Positions 1 through 8,633 are shown, counted from the first letter of the stretch. The stretch: 64,000 nucleotides of DNA from Blastopirellula marina (GCF_002967765.1 NZ_PUHY01000005.1:310001-374000); one strand, 5' to 3'. The notes: generated from the sequence alone by a model not told the origin. Made by a program: numbers and translations.

Positions 1-737
1 TACAGCGGAACGCCGCCGCCGTAACCTTCGCGCATTTCTGGCAAAGCCCGATAATCGCACTTTTGAGCTGGGCCGAGCCAGAAGTCCCAGTCGAGTCCCT
101 TCGGCACTTCAGCAACCGGAATCTCAGGCGAGGGGCTCATGCCGTTAATACCACAGGTCACCTTCTGCACGTCGCCGATGCGACCATCGCGAATCAGCGC
201 GATCGCTTGCAGGAAGCGATTGTCGCATTCGCTACGCTGCATCGTACCGACCTGGAAAACGCGGCCAGTTTCCTTGACCACCTTTTCGATCAGCTTACCT
301 TCGTCGATGGTCAGCGTCAGCGGCTTTTCGCAGTAGACGTCTTTGCCAGCGTACATCGCTTCGACGGCGACTTTGGTGTGCCAGTGATCCGGCGTGGCGA
401 TCATCACGGCGTCGATATCATTCCGATCGAGCACCTTGCGGTAGTCGCCGTACGAATCAGGAGCCTTGCCATCTTGACGTTTCTTAACCTTCTCGACGTT
501 GTCGGCCAGCACGTTTTCGTCGACGTCGGCCAACGCCACGAAGTCGGCGTACGGCAGCGTCTTCGAGGTGATGGTCCAGCCTTGGTTGCGAAGGCCAATC
601 GTGGCGAAGGCGGGTCGGTCGTTCGCGTTCTGATAACCGAAGGCTCGATTAGCCGACGGGACAACAACCGCGGCAGCACCAGCCGCGGCCATGCCTTGCA
701 GAAAGCGACGACGAGTCGTTTGATGAGAATGCGACAT
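1..737 (-). CDS. Gfo/Idh/MocA family oxidoreductase, secreted by Tat (3' part beyond window)
   Basis: N-terminal 245 codons of an NAD(P)-dependent sugar or inositol oxidoreductase; the C-terminal part lies outside the window. ATG at 737 gives a twin-arginine signal (RRRFLQG near residues 9-15, then an alanine-rich hydrophobic stretch). A Rossmann fold begins near residue 45 (ATIGLRNQG), followed by the acidic end of beta-2 (ALADVDE) and the family motif EKPL at residues 137-140, whose lysine normally contacts substrate. The visible part stays in frame throughout. Planctomycetes carry many such exported paralogues, usually with unknown sugar substrates. No substrate can be assigned. It is divergent from the dehydrogenase gene to its right. 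Family assignment is firm; role is not. Confidence 0.9.
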   Translation of the reverse strand, partial: MSHSHQTTRRRFLQGMAAAGAAAVVVPSANRAFGYQNANDRPAFATIGLRNQGWTITSKTLPYADFVALADVDENVLADNVEKVKKRQDGKAPDSYGDYRKVLDRNDIDAVMIATPDHWHTKVAVEAMYAGKDVYCEKPLTLTIDEGKLIEKVVKETGRVFQVGTMQRSECDNRFLQAIALIRDGRIGDVQKVTCGINGMSPSPEIPVAEVPKGLDWDFWLGPAQKCDYRALPEMREGYGGGVPL

Positions 738-1038
738 TCGGTCAGATCCTGTTTGGGGTGAATTTGAAATAGAAGGTGGGTTGGATACCGATTCGTTGAA
801 CGTGCCTTGCGCGCGATCCGTAGAAGAATCGAGCGCTAAAGTGCACATCTCCCAACAAACCGGACTTTGGGAGTGGTTATTTCACCTTACATGATAACAT
901 AAACCGAACCCCGCCGAGAACTTCCCTGGCAAACTCACCTTCCGGAGGGGGGATGCCGATATTAAAAGCGGTTCGGTCCGGCATTTTTGCTCGATTGTTA
1001 CCCGCTTGCTCGCACGGAAAAACCGAAAAAGGAACTTC
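738..1038. other. Intergenic region between divergent genes
   Basis: About 300 bases separate the oxidoreductase start (leftward) from the dehydrogenase start (rightward), so both promoters should lie here. The only structure I see is a 6-bp inverted repeat ATGCCG (953-958) / CGGCAT (979-984) followed by five T (984-988), 50 bases before the dehydrogenase start. It could be a weak rightward hairpin or an operator. The long leftward open frame described for 877-2865 would run into the right part of this region. Confidence 0.4.
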
Positions 1039-2865
1039 ATGAAGATCACCATCGTCGGCACCGGAAAAGTTGGGTCGGCCATCGCGTTTGCCGCGACGGT
1101 CAATCCGCCGGCCAGTGAACTGTTGTTGCTCAATCGCAGTCGTCACAAGGCAGAAGGCGACGCGATCGATCTGGCCAATGCCAGTGCGATGCGAAACAGC
1201 AACATGCGGATTCGCGCCGGCGACATCGCGGACTCGGCAGGCTCCGATATTATTATCTTCACGGCGTCGGTTCCGTATGGTGATCCTAATCGTAAACGGT
1301 CGGAACTGGCCGCCGATAACCGGGCAATCGTCGAAGAGTGGATTCCACCTTTGGCTGAGGTCAGCCCCGGTGCCATTTTGCTGATGGTCAGCAATCCGGT
1401 TGATGCGTTGACCTACGCGGCGATTCAACTGTCGGGCTTTCCGCCAGAACGAGTGATCGGCACCGGGACATTGCTCGATAGCGTTCGTTACCGCGCGCTG
1501 CTGTCGGCCGAACTGGAGATTCATCCCGACGATATTCGGGCTTACATTTTGGGGGAACATGGCGATACGCAATTCGCCGCGTATTCGGTCGCGATGACCG
1601 GTGGTCAGCGGTTCTATCCCAGTGACATGTCGGCCCGCCTGTTCCAGAAAACCGTGAATATGGGTTACGAGGTCTCTGGAATGAAAGGGTACACCAACTA
1701 CGGGATTGCCCTCGCAACGATGATGATCGTCGATAGCATCGTCTATGACTTGCGGCACACTATGCCGGTCAGTGTGTTGATTGACGGATACTTTGGCGTG
1801 AGCGACGTCTGTTTGTCGTTGCCGACAGTGATCGGACGGCAAGGGGTGACCCGTGTACTGCAACCGCCGCTGTCGGAAGAGGAACAAGCCTCGTTTCGGC
1901 ACTCGGCAGACGCTGTAAAGTCGTGCATCGCGTCGATGGGGACGTTTTGAACGACGAGTCTTGAGAGATCGCCTGCTTAAAGCCTTTCGGCTCGTCCCTT
2001 GATTTTGACAGGACGTCGAGTTGACCCCGGCAATGGGTACCAAGGGCCTCTGGCCTGCGTTGCTCGACGTTGGAAGTGGCTGGCCGTTAGGTTCGACCGC
2101 ATCAATCAAGTTGGTGATCGCCATCTTCGCAGACCCGGGCAGGTTGCTCGGGGCATTCAGCGTGTGGGATTCGAGGACCGGCGTTATATCCGGTTCTGAT
2201 GGCGACGCGGTGGTTCGTGTGCTCTCGAGTGCCATGTCCACGTCTCTGTGGGCATGCTCTTCCGGTGGATTCGTTTCTAAGGAGTCTCCCGGGAGTTTCT
2301 CGGCTAGATTAACGAGGGGACTGATCCCTTGCGCGAGGTTGGTGGGCGTTTCTAGGTCGACGTTTGGTGGGGCATGCGTGCGGCGGCGTTTGGGGCGCGG
2401 CGTGGGCCCAGGCGGACGCCACGACCAAAGATCGGCGTCTTCCTGTTCTCGTTCTTCCAGGTAGCGTTGCCGTCGGTCTACCTCTTTCCTTGCTTGATCT
2501 TGTTCGTCGTCGACGCGTTTGATGACCCGCTTCAGCCGTTTGCCAATCGCCGACCAAGAGAACTTGCGGCGAGGTGCCGGGCTGTTCACGCTCAGCTTTA
2601 AATCGTCGAGAATTTCTTTGGGGGTTCGCGGCGGAAGAGGTTGGTCGCTGCTCGTTTTTTGAAGCTGTTGTTCTTTGAGCGCTTCATCCAAAGCTCGCAA
2701 TCTTCCGGAAACCGAGACCAGCGTGCGATCGACATGCGTAATCAGCTCACGTACGGAGCGTTTGATATCGTCTCCGGTAGGCGGCTGGGTCCGAGCCAGT
2801 GGCGGAAGAACGTCCGCGGTGTACGCGTCGAGTTCGGCGGCCAGTTTCAAGTAGGTATCGGACAT
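877..2865 (-). CDS. Hypothetical charged protein; 3' end uncertain, frame stays open across the dehydrogenase gene
   Basis: I do not recognise this protein. The start at 2865 (MSDTYLKLAAELD) is chosen because the upstream in-frame extension to 2973 looks non-coding. The first 300 or so residues look like a real coding sequence: a helical N-terminus, a Lys/Arg-rich segment with KRLKRVIKR, a coiled-coil-like stretch of alternating Glu and Arg (about residues 125-150), then a Pro/Thr/Ser-rich low-complexity tail. No signal peptide or membrane segment is seen. Beyond about position 1950 the frame runs without a stop through the whole opposite-strand dehydrogenase; that part is rich in His, Arg and Gln as expected for a shadow frame. 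The real protein may therefore end early through a lost stop or base error, or carry an antisense-encoded tail. The reality of the gene is moderately supported; its end is not. Confidence 0.45.
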   Translation of the reverse strand: MSDTYLKLAAELDAYTADVLPPLARTQPPTGDDIKRSVRELITHVDRTLVSVSGRLRALDEALKEQQLQKTSSDQPLPPRTPKEILDDLKLSVNSPAPRRKFSWSAIGKRLKRVIKRVDDEQDQARKEVDRRQRYLEEREQEDADLWSWRPPGPTPRPKRRRTHAPPNVDLETPTNLAQGISPLVNLAEKLPGDSLETNPPEEHAHRDVDMALESTRTTASPSEPDITPVLESHTLNAPSNLPGSAKMAITNLIDAVEPNGQPLPTSSNAGQRPLVPIAGVNSTSCQNQGTSRKALSRRSLKTRRSKRPHRRDARLYSVCRVPKRGLFLFRQRRLQYTGHPLPSDHCRQRQTDVAHAKVSVNQHTDRHSVPQVIDDAIDDHHRCEGNPVVGVPFHSRDLVTHIHGFLEQAGRHVTGIEPLTTGHRDRIRGELRIAMFPQNVSPNIVGMNLQFGRQQRAVTNAIEQCPGADHSFWRKARQLNRRVGQRINRIADHQQNGTGADLSQRWNPLFDDCPVIGGQFRPFTIRITIRNRRREDNNIGACRVRDVAGANPHVAVSHRTGIGQIDRVAFCLVTTAIEQQQFTGRRIDRRGKRDGRPNFSGADDGDLHEVPFSVFPCEQAGNNRAKMPDRTAFNIGIPPPEGEFAREVLGGVRFMLSCKVK
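1039..1950 (+). CDS. Lactate/malate dehydrogenase family protein
   Basis: NAD-dependent 2-hydroxyacid dehydrogenase of the LDH/MDH family, 303 residues, close to the usual 300-320. The ATG at 1039 is preferred over an in-frame upstream start at 1006 because it follows AAAGGAA and puts the Rossmann motif GTGKVG at residues 7-12. SNPVD is the conserved loop, and GEHGD (H174, paired with an upstream Asp) holds the catalytic histidine. In the mobile specificity loop (TASVPYGDPNRKR, about residues 75-87) the position that is Gln in lactate and Arg in malate dehydrogenases appears to be Tyr80. I therefore do not choose between lactate and malate; another 2-keto acid is possible. It stands alone, with no TCA neighbours. 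Confidence 0.87.
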   Translation: MKITIVGTGKVGSAIAFAATVNPPASELLLLNRSRHKAEGDAIDLANASAMRNSNMRIRAGDIADSAGSDIIIFTASVPYGDPNRKRSELAADNRAIVEEWIPPLAEVSPGAILLMVSNPVDALTYAAIQLSGFPPERVIGTGTLLDSVRYRALLSAELEIHPDDIRAYILGEHGDTQFAAYSVAMTGGQRFYPSDMSARLFQKTVNMGYEVSGMKGYTNYGIALATMMIVDSIVYDLRHTMPVSVLIDGYFGVSDVCLSLPTVIGRQGVTRVLQPPLSEEEQASFRHSADAVKSCIASMGTF

Positions 2866-3075
2866 AAGGAAAGCGAGAAAGCGGGACGAGAATCCAGCTG
2901 CTGGCATGGGGTGTGGAAACCCGCTGACAGAAGACTCCCTGGGTGTATTTTTGTGACGACTTCGGTTATCCAAAGATCGTGTAAACTTAGCAACTCATTT
3001 TTGGGACGATGCCAGCGCAAGGTGTTGCCCAGGCTTGAGAAGGAATTTTTTTCGCTCGGTTGGGTGGGCCTTGGC

Positions 3076-3080
3076 GGAGG
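3076..3080 (+). promoter_or_regulatory. Ribosome binding site choosing a TTG start
   Basis: GGAGG sits 8 bases upstream of the TTG at 3089. No equally good site precedes the earlier in-frame TTG at 3035, so this motif decides the start of the downstream small protein. Confidence 0.55.
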
Positions 3081-3088
3081 ATGGAGCG

Positions 3089-3592
3089 TTGATCACGCGG
3101 TCGGTTACGGTTGGTGGCAAGAATAAGTCAGAGCTACTCGATGAACTACATGCGAACCAAGTCGAACTGAACGAAGCGGCCCGCACGCTTTTTGCTGACG
3201 TTCGGTTCACAGCATCGGCGGAAACGAACTCGCTGGAAACCGTCGAATGTTCGGTGGCGGAGTTAGGTTTCATCAACGGCGGGCTGATCGAAGCGATCAC
3301 CAGCAAGGCAATCACCCGAGGACTTATGCCCTGTTCCTTAGAGGTGGGGCCTTACATGCGGCTACAGTATCTCGACCAGGCGGAAGGGGCGATTGATCAG
3401 CCGAAAACACAACATTGCGCCCCGCCGGGTTCGATCACGATTGTCTCGCCGCCGCTCGATTTCAGCGACGAAACGCCCAAGGGCTTCTATCTGCGGCGGA
3501 TTGATGGTGTCTTGTGGCTTCGCGGCTACACGGCCGGCCTCGACCATCGCTGGAGTGCGGACGATCGATTGTTGTTCGCCAAAGCTCAGTAA
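3089..3592 (+). CDS. Conserved-looking hypothetical protein, 167 residues
   Basis: Unrecognised. TTG at 3089 is preferred over the TTG at 3035 because GGAGG lies 8 bases before it and the upstream codons look unconvincing. The protein has no signal peptide or membrane helix. It begins with a basic beta-like stretch (ITRSVTVGGKNK), continues with an acidic helix and ends with aromatic-rich strands (GFYLRRIDGVLWLRGY). The composition suggests a small cytoplasmic alpha/beta protein. It is divergent from the charged protein to its left and converges on the ABC permease gene to its right, overlapping that gene's stop by seven bases. No function is proposed. Confidence 0.6.
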   Translation: MITRSVTVGGKNKSELLDELHANQVELNEAARTLFADVRFTASAETNSLETVECSVAELGFINGGLIEAITSKAITRGLMPCSLEVGPYMRLQYLDQAEGAIDQPKTQHCAPPGSITIVSPPLDFSDETPKGFYLRRIDGVLWLRGYTAGLDHRWSADDRLLFAKAQ

Positions 3593-5652
3593 CCCCACTC
3601 GCGCTGCACGGCCTTGGCGTAGGTAATTCGTATGATCGCCACTGCCAAGACGATTGCCACAGCAAACTCGGCGTAAACAATGATTAGCTGCACCGAGTTT
3701 GAGAGGCCGTACGAATCCAGATAGAAGGCCAGACCTCCCATGATGATGACGGGCCCAAAGATCATTGCGATAAAGTAGAGAACCAAAATCCACGTTTGTC
3801 GGATGACGAAGATCGATGTGCTGAGGGCGTAGCCCCACACCATCGCGATTAATGGTAAGGGGGCGACGACGGGGGCACGATCAAATTGATCTGGCGAGAT
3901 GAACAGCAGATAAGCGATCCCCAGCAGGACAGGAATGATCGCCCACATCTGATCGCGGGCAAGCGCCACGAATAATTGCTTCGCGAACTCGCGACGTCCG
4001 ACCGGACGCATCGATTCTATCTGAAGATTGCGGCACCTGCGGTACCAGACACTCAGCGGCATGAAGAGCGCGATTGCCCCCATTTGGAACACGAGTCCCA
4101 TTTGAATGGAATCCTTAATGCCGCCATTGCCCATAAGGTAAGACATTCCGAGAAACGCCCCGCCGAACAGAATCAGCATGACAAGCGGGCGATAGACGTT
4201 GCCCAGCTGCCATAATCTGGCTTGCTGCCAGAGCGAACTGCCCGCCAAGCGGGGATAGGCGGCGCTGCGATCCCACAACGATTGCCACCACCTCTTGTTA
4301 CCAAATGCCGCTCGTTTTTGCTGCTGCGGATCCCACGGCGAGAAGCCAGGATGCATTGCGCTGGTTTCGTAGATCTGTCGTGTCATCTTGGGCATGTAGT
4401 CGAAACTAACAGCCAGTAGCAATACTTGCCCTACGCCCAGCGATAACGCCAGGAGCCAGGTGGTACCTTGCAGAAACCAAGCCATCTCTCCGCCAATTGT
4501 CGGAGAGGAGTTCATCCCGATCGCCGGAAACCAGATCAAAACGCCTGAGATAATGCCGAGCGGCGTGCAGATACCCCGGATCAGGGCTGATTTCGCGAGC
4601 GAACCGACCAGCAGCACGAGGATCATTGTCGGCACTGCCACGGCAATCGCCAGTGCGGGAAGGATCGCGATGCCCGCATTCATCAGCAGCAACATCGTGG
4701 CGAAGATTCCTGCGAGTGTCACCAACACCGCCGCCAGTTGGTGCGGCCGATGATAGCCAGGAATGATGACACTGTGCTGCGTAGCGAAATGAGCCCAGAT
4801 TTGCAGAGCGACAATGATCGAAACAATCGCAGAGAAGTAGATACAAAACATCAATACGCTTTGCTGACCGAGCGATGTTTTCGCCGGATAAAGCACCACC
4901 CCAGGTAGTTCCGGCGTTGTGCGGGCCGTTGGCTCGGGCGTATCGATGAAGATCGATCGCAAATGTACGCTCTCTTTCAGGGGAGCAAGTGGGGCAGGAT
5001 CCCATGTCATGGGCGGAGCTGGTTTGGATTCTGCCGTCGAGTTGAAGTCGATGACGCTACTACTAAGCACAAGTGTCCGCAGATTGGGAATCTGGGCGAC
5101 GACCTCCATGGTAGCGACATCCAACGAATCGCGATCGATTCGCAGCACCTCAAGATTCGTCATCTGCGACATCTCGCCTGCATGTTCCTTCAATAACCGC
5201 GCAGGGACATCCAACAAGGTTAGACGCGACCCGAGCGCGGTCCACGTTCCATTGGGGATTGCGTCGGCATGGAGCTCAAGCTCGCGCAGGTGATCGAGAG
5301 ACTTAATCTGAGCGAGTCGTTCAGGAGTTAACGTTGACGTCCGCAATTGGAGTCTGGAAATATTGGAGAACTGCGACAGATCGATCTCCGGCGCGTCGCG
5401 TGGATCGCTGACGTAGATTCCATGGAACGAACTTGGATGACGCCCTTTTAGTTCCGCTTTCCAATCCTTCGAATACAGAAAGACAAACTCGCCGGTGTAA
5501 CTAATCGTCGGGGCAATTTGATTTGCGGTTTTTCCCGTGAAGCGGCCGACGAGGAAGAGTCCCACGCCGAGCAAAAAGGCCAACAGTGCAAGCAGGACGA
5601 GGATTCGTCGCTGCCAATAGGTGCGAAATACTTGGTAAAGCTGCGCGTTCAT
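3586..5652 (-). CDS. ABC transporter permease with leucine-rich-like extracytoplasmic domain
   Basis: Membrane component of a YtrA-type ABC system, 688 residues. ATG at 5652 overlaps the ATPase stop as ATGA, indicating translational coupling; the longer upstream frame is shadow. One membrane helix (residues 17-36) is followed by an outer domain of roughly 220 residues. Inside it, residues 91-205 show four or five leucine-rich-like units (FSNISRLQLRTSTL, LDHLRELELHAD, MTNLEVLRIDRDSL, IPNLRTLVLSSS). Some ten further hydrophobic segments follow, including a polytopic block to the C-terminus. Such a permease with an LRR-like ectodomain suggests recognition of a peptide or envelope ligand rather than plain solute transport. 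The substrate is unknown. The last codons overlap the convergent small gene by seven bases. Confidence 0.8.
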   Translation of the reverse strand: MNAQLYQVFRTYWQRRILVLLALLAFLLGVGLFLVGRFTGKTANQIAPTISYTGEFVFLYSKDWKAELKGRHPSSFHGIYVSDPRDAPEIDLSQFSNISRLQLRTSTLTPERLAQIKSLDHLRELELHADAIPNGTWTALGSRLTLLDVPARLLKEHAGEMSQMTNLEVLRIDRDSLDVATMEVVAQIPNLRTLVLSSSVIDFNSTAESKPAPPMTWDPAPLAPLKESVHLRSIFIDTPEPTARTTPELPGVVLYPAKTSLGQQSVLMFCIYFSAIVSIIVALQIWAHFATQHSVIIPGYHRPHQLAAVLVTLAGIFATMLLLMNAGIAILPALAIAVAVPTMILVLLVGSLAKSALIRGICTPLGIISGVLIWFPAIGMNSSPTIGGEMAWFLQGTTWLLALSLGVGQVLLLAVSFDYMPKMTRQIYETSAMHPGFSPWDPQQQKRAAFGNKRWWQSLWDRSAAYPRLAGSSLWQQARLWQLGNVYRPLVMLILFGGAFLGMSYLMGNGGIKDSIQMGLVFQMGAIALFMPLSVWYRRCRNLQIESMRPVGRREFAKQLFVALARDQMWAIIPVLLGIAYLLFISPDQFDRAPVVAPLPLIAMVWGYALSTSIFVIRQTWILVLYFIAMIFGPVIIMGGLAFYLDSYGLSNSVQLIIVYAEFAVAIVLAVAIIRITYAKAVQREWGY

Positions 5653-6560
5653 GACAATACCTCGTCGGCTGGGCTGTCCATGCTGCCGGTCCATTCCAGG
5701 AAGATCTCTTCCAGGTTCAAATCTTCGACTTGGACATCGGCTTGCCACTGCTGGGCGATTGTTTCACGGAGATCGTCGTTCATGTGGGCCACGGAAACGA
5801 GCGCTCGTTGGCCGTTCATTTCATAGCGAATCGCCCCTGGCACCAGAAAATTCGGCGGCAGTGGTTTATCGCGGTAGATTCGCAGTCGCTTGCAACCTTC
5901 CTTGAGCGTATCGAGTGGCCCATACCAGGCCAGTTGCCCATCGCGCAGGATGGCCACATGCGATGCGATTCGTTCCAGGTCGGAGGTGATATGCGTAGAA
6001 AAGAGGACCGTGTTTTGTTCCGCCTCGGTGAACTGCACGAGCGATTGCAGGAACTGCCGTCGGGCGAACGGATCGAGGCTGGCGACCGGCTCGTCGAGCA
6101 TCAACAGTTCCGGCTGATGCCCCATCGCCAGGATGACGGCCAGCTTCTGCCGCTGCCCGACCGAGAGGGCTCCAACTCGTTTGTCGCGTGGCAGTTGCCA
6201 CTCGCCTAGCAGACGCTCGACATGCTGTGGATGCCACATTTGGTAGAACGCCCCGGTGTAATCGCACATTCCTTGGACGGTCATCCAGGGAAGGAGCTCG
6301 AAGTCTTGCGAAACGTAACCGATGCGGGCTTTGGTAGCCCCGCTGAGGTTCCATGAGTCCTCTCCCAACAAGCTGCACGAGCCGGTTGTGGCCCGAAGCA
6401 GGCCGAGTAGGCACTTGATTAATGTGGTCTTACCGGCCGCGTTGGTGCCGATCAGCCCGACCACTTGGCCTGGCTCGATGGTTAGATCGATCCCACGGAG
6501 GACATCCTCGGTGTCGAAACGCTTGGTCAACTTCTCGGTCTGCAGGGCTGGGATGCTCAC
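5649..6560 (-). CDS. ABC transporter ATP-binding protein (YtrB-like)
   Basis: Nucleotide-binding subunit pairing with the permease encoded just after it. Walker A is GTNAAGKTT (about residues 38-46), the Q-loop lies in YVSQDFELLPW, the signature is LSVGQRQKL and Walker B is LLMLDEP, followed by the H-loop STH. Note that the Walker A has GTNAAGKT and the signature LSVGQ instead of LSGGQ; both are common in this subfamily. The C-terminal 80 residues form an accessory domain typical of YtrB/EcsA-type ATPases. The start is GTG at 6560, overlapping the regulator's stop codon as GTGA; the stop overlaps the permease start. All three genes should be on one message controlled by the GntR regulator. 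Confidence 0.92.
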   Translation of the reverse strand: MSIPALQTEKLTKRFDTEDVLRGIDLTIEPGQVVGLIGTNAAGKTTLIKCLLGLLRATTGSCSLLGEDSWNLSGATKARIGYVSQDFELLPWMTVQGMCDYTGAFYQMWHPQHVERLLGEWQLPRDKRVGALSVGQRQKLAVILAMGHQPELLMLDEPVASLDPFARRQFLQSLVQFTEAEQNTVLFSTHITSDLERIASHVAILRDGQLAWYGPLDTLKEGCKRLRIYRDKPLPPNFLVPGAIRYEMNGQRALVSVAHMNDDLRETIAQQWQADVQVEDLNLEEIFLEWTGSMDSPADEVLS

Positions 6561-6952
6561 TCGGGAATCTCCTGAAGGATTTGGCGAACCAGTTCCATAA
6601 TCTGCTCGTTGGTAAGACCCAATTGCCGGCCATGGACGACGGCCGCACGCACGCTGGGACGGACTTCTTCGAGACGCTGTGACTTGCTGCCGTTGAGTGA
6701 CAACGGACGAACCATCATGCCTTTGCCCCGGACTCGTTCGACGATGTTGTCGGCCTCAAGCCGGGCATATGCTTTCGAGATGGTCATGGGATTCACACCC
6801 AGCGAAGTCGCCATTTCGCGAACGCTAGGCAGCATTTCCCCTTCTTTCAGCCGCGCGCCGACAATCATCGCTTCGACCTGACTGATGATCTGGCGATAGA
6901 TCGGCACCCCGGAGGATGGCTGAACTTCAAATTGAGTTGGCTCGATGGTCAT
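6557..6952 (-). CDS. GntR-family transcriptional regulator, YtrA subfamily
   Basis: A 131-residue DNA-binding repressor, the short YtrA type lacking a large effector domain. ATG at 6952 is chosen over the upstream 6991 because it gives the usual family length and leaves the palindrome at 6968-6989 in the leader. The winged helix-turn-helix covers residues 15-75: PIYRQIISQVEAMI, LPSVREMATSLGVNP and TISKAYARLEADNIVERVRGKG are the classic GntR signatures. The C-terminal helices (about residues 85-130) are likely the dimerisation part. It is the first gene of the ABC operon and probably represses its own transcription. The activating ligand is unknown; in Bacillus YtrA responds to cell-wall antibiotics (family knowledge). 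Confidence 0.93.
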   Translation of the reverse strand: MTIEPTQFEVQPSSGVPIYRQIISQVEAMIVGARLKEGEMLPSVREMATSLGVNPMTISKAYARLEADNIVERVRGKGMMVRPLSLNGSKSQRLEEVRPSVRAAVVHGRQLGLTNEQIMELVRQILQEIPE

Positions 6953-6967
6953 GCGTAGTGCTCTATG

Positions 6968-6989
6968 GTGTATTACTACAGTGATACAC
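6968..6989. promoter_or_regulatory. Palindromic operator of the YtrA-type operon
   Basis: A 22-bp inverted repeat with arms GTGTATTACTA and CAGTGATACAC; reading each half outward in, nine of eleven positions agree. It lies 16 bases upstream of the regulator's ATG, where an autorepressor operator is expected, and resembles the TGTA-rich palindromes bound by YtrA-subfamily regulators. Binding itself is inferred. Confidence 0.7.
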
Positions 6990-7307
6990 ATGGAGAGCAG
7001 GAACTGTCAAGCGTTTTTTTTCTGCTGAACGAAAACTCGCGTCAGGCGTAACCAGTTGGCAAAGGTTTCTCGCGTTAGAATTCGGTCAAAGTACGGCAAG
7101 CTGGGGTGCTGCTGTCGATGGTGTGAAAATAGCGAAGTTATAAATTCGCGCAAATGTTGTCCCCAAATGGGCGGGTTTGGGTATAATCGGCGTCTAACTG
7201 TTCGCTTTGGACCACCACCCCACATCGCTTGCGTACTTTTCCCACGGTTCAGAGTTGTTTTCACGGATTGGCCAAGAGGCTGTGCTTATCCTTCAAGGAG
7301 AATTGAG

Positions 7308-8570
7308 ATGCCGCGTTTCGTAGGTGCTGGCTGGGTTGTATTGGCGACGTTGATGGTCACCAATCTTTGGGCTCAAGAGCTAGAAGAGCCGATCAATATT
7401 GATGAGAAGGCCACGCACGAGCAGGCCAAGCTGATCGAGATTCCGAAAGAATCGCCGGTCAATGCGTTCTGCCTCGACGCCAAAGGACAGATCCTGGCCG
7501 CTTGTGGCGCCGGCCCTGGCGAAGTGAAAGTACTGGATGCCAACGGCGAACAATTGGCCGCTTGGAGCGTCGATATCAAGCCGGAAGCGATCAACACCGC
7601 ACCGGATGGTTCGATCTTAGTGGCAGGTCACGGCAAGCTGATGCGGTTCTCGCCCGAAGGCAAGCTGCTCGCTCAAGCTGAAGCACCCCATGCGGCCGAT
7701 TTGGAATCCCATAATGAAGAGCTTCGCAAAGAAGCCGAAGCGCAAGTCAATCGCCCTGCGATGTCGCTCGGTTCGATCATCTCGGCCTACGAGAACATGA
7801 TCGATCAGTTAGAAGAAAAGCAGGCAATCCAAGAGCTGAACGACCAGGAGATTCGCTTACTGCAAATCTTGCCAGAAAACATCGAGCGGTTCAAAAAGCA
7901 AAAGGCCGAACAAGATGCTGCGAAGAAGGACGCGAAGGAAGGTGAAGAGCCTGACAACTCTGCCAAAATCGAAGAAGCGTTGAAGGCGATTAAAGCCTCG
8001 AAGTCGCGCGTCGCGTCGATTAGCTCGGACGGTAAGAACGTTTACGTCGCCACGCCATCGCCGGTTGGTTACACGTTTGACGTGTGGCAAACTTCCACCG
8101 ACTTCACCGACGGTAAGAAGGTAGTCAGCGAGCTGCGTGGCTGCTGCGGTCAGATGGACGTCCAAGCTTGCACTTCCGGTATTTACGTTGCCGAGAATGC
8201 CCGCCATCGCGTCGCTTGCTTCCAACCCGACGGCGAAATGGTGACCACCTGGGGCAAGCGAGATCGGACCGGTGCTGATGGGTTCACCAGCTGTTGTAAC
8301 CCCATGAACGTTTGCTTCGATAAGACAGGCGACGTTTATACCGCCGAATCGAACACCGGCCGCATCAAGCGTTTCGCGGCGGATGGAACGTTCAAGGAAT
8401 ACATCGGTGATGTGAAGCTGGTTCCTGGTTGCAAGAACGTGTCGATTGCGATTTCGCCTGACAACGATTCGGTCTACATGTTGGACATTACTCGCAACCA
8501 CATCGTGCTGATGAAGCGTAAAGCGCCTTCGGCCGAACAGGAAGCCCCGGCCGCGACGGAAGAAACCTAG
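7308..8570 (+). CDS. Secreted NHL-like beta-propeller protein with coiled-coil insert and Cys pairs
   Basis: Exported 420-residue protein. The ATG at 7308 follows AAGGAG with a 7-base spacer and begins a signal peptide (hydrophobic to about residue 22, ending NLWAQE). Propeller-like repeats start near residue 50 (INAFCLDAKG-type strands, VKVLDANGEQLAAW). Blades are interrupted at about residues 130-240 by a long charged helical stretch rich in Glu, Lys and Gln that looks like a coiled coil. The second half returns to NHL-like repeats (IYVAENARHRVACFQPDGEM) and contains the vicinal cysteine motifs GCCGQ (about 278) and SCCNP (about 327). No CXXCH haem motif is present. It is 63 bases upstream of a binding-protein gene and probably co-transcribed with it. 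The Cys pairs could form disulfides or bind metal; no enzymatic role is visible. Confidence 0.8.
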   Translation: MPRFVGAGWVVLATLMVTNLWAQELEEPINIDEKATHEQAKLIEIPKESPVNAFCLDAKGQILAACGAGPGEVKVLDANGEQLAAWSVDIKPEAINTAPDGSILVAGHGKLMRFSPEGKLLAQAEAPHAADLESHNEELRKEAEAQVNRPAMSLGSIISAYENMIDQLEEKQAIQELNDQEIRLLQILPENIERFKKQKAEQDAAKKDAKEGEEPDNSAKIEEALKAIKASKSRVASISSDGKNVYVATPSPVGYTFDVWQTSTDFTDGKKVVSELRGCCGQMDVQACTSGIYVAENARHRVACFQPDGEMVTTWGKRDRTGADGFTSCCNPMNVCFDKTGDVYTAESNTGRIKRFAADGTFKEYIGDVKLVPGCKNVSIAISPDNDSVYMLDITRNHIVLMKRKAPSAEQEAPAATEET

Positions 8571-8633
8571 TCGCCTCCGGTTTTACTGTAGACTTCGCTT
8601 CATACTTCACCGCTCGGAAGAGGAGAACGCTCG

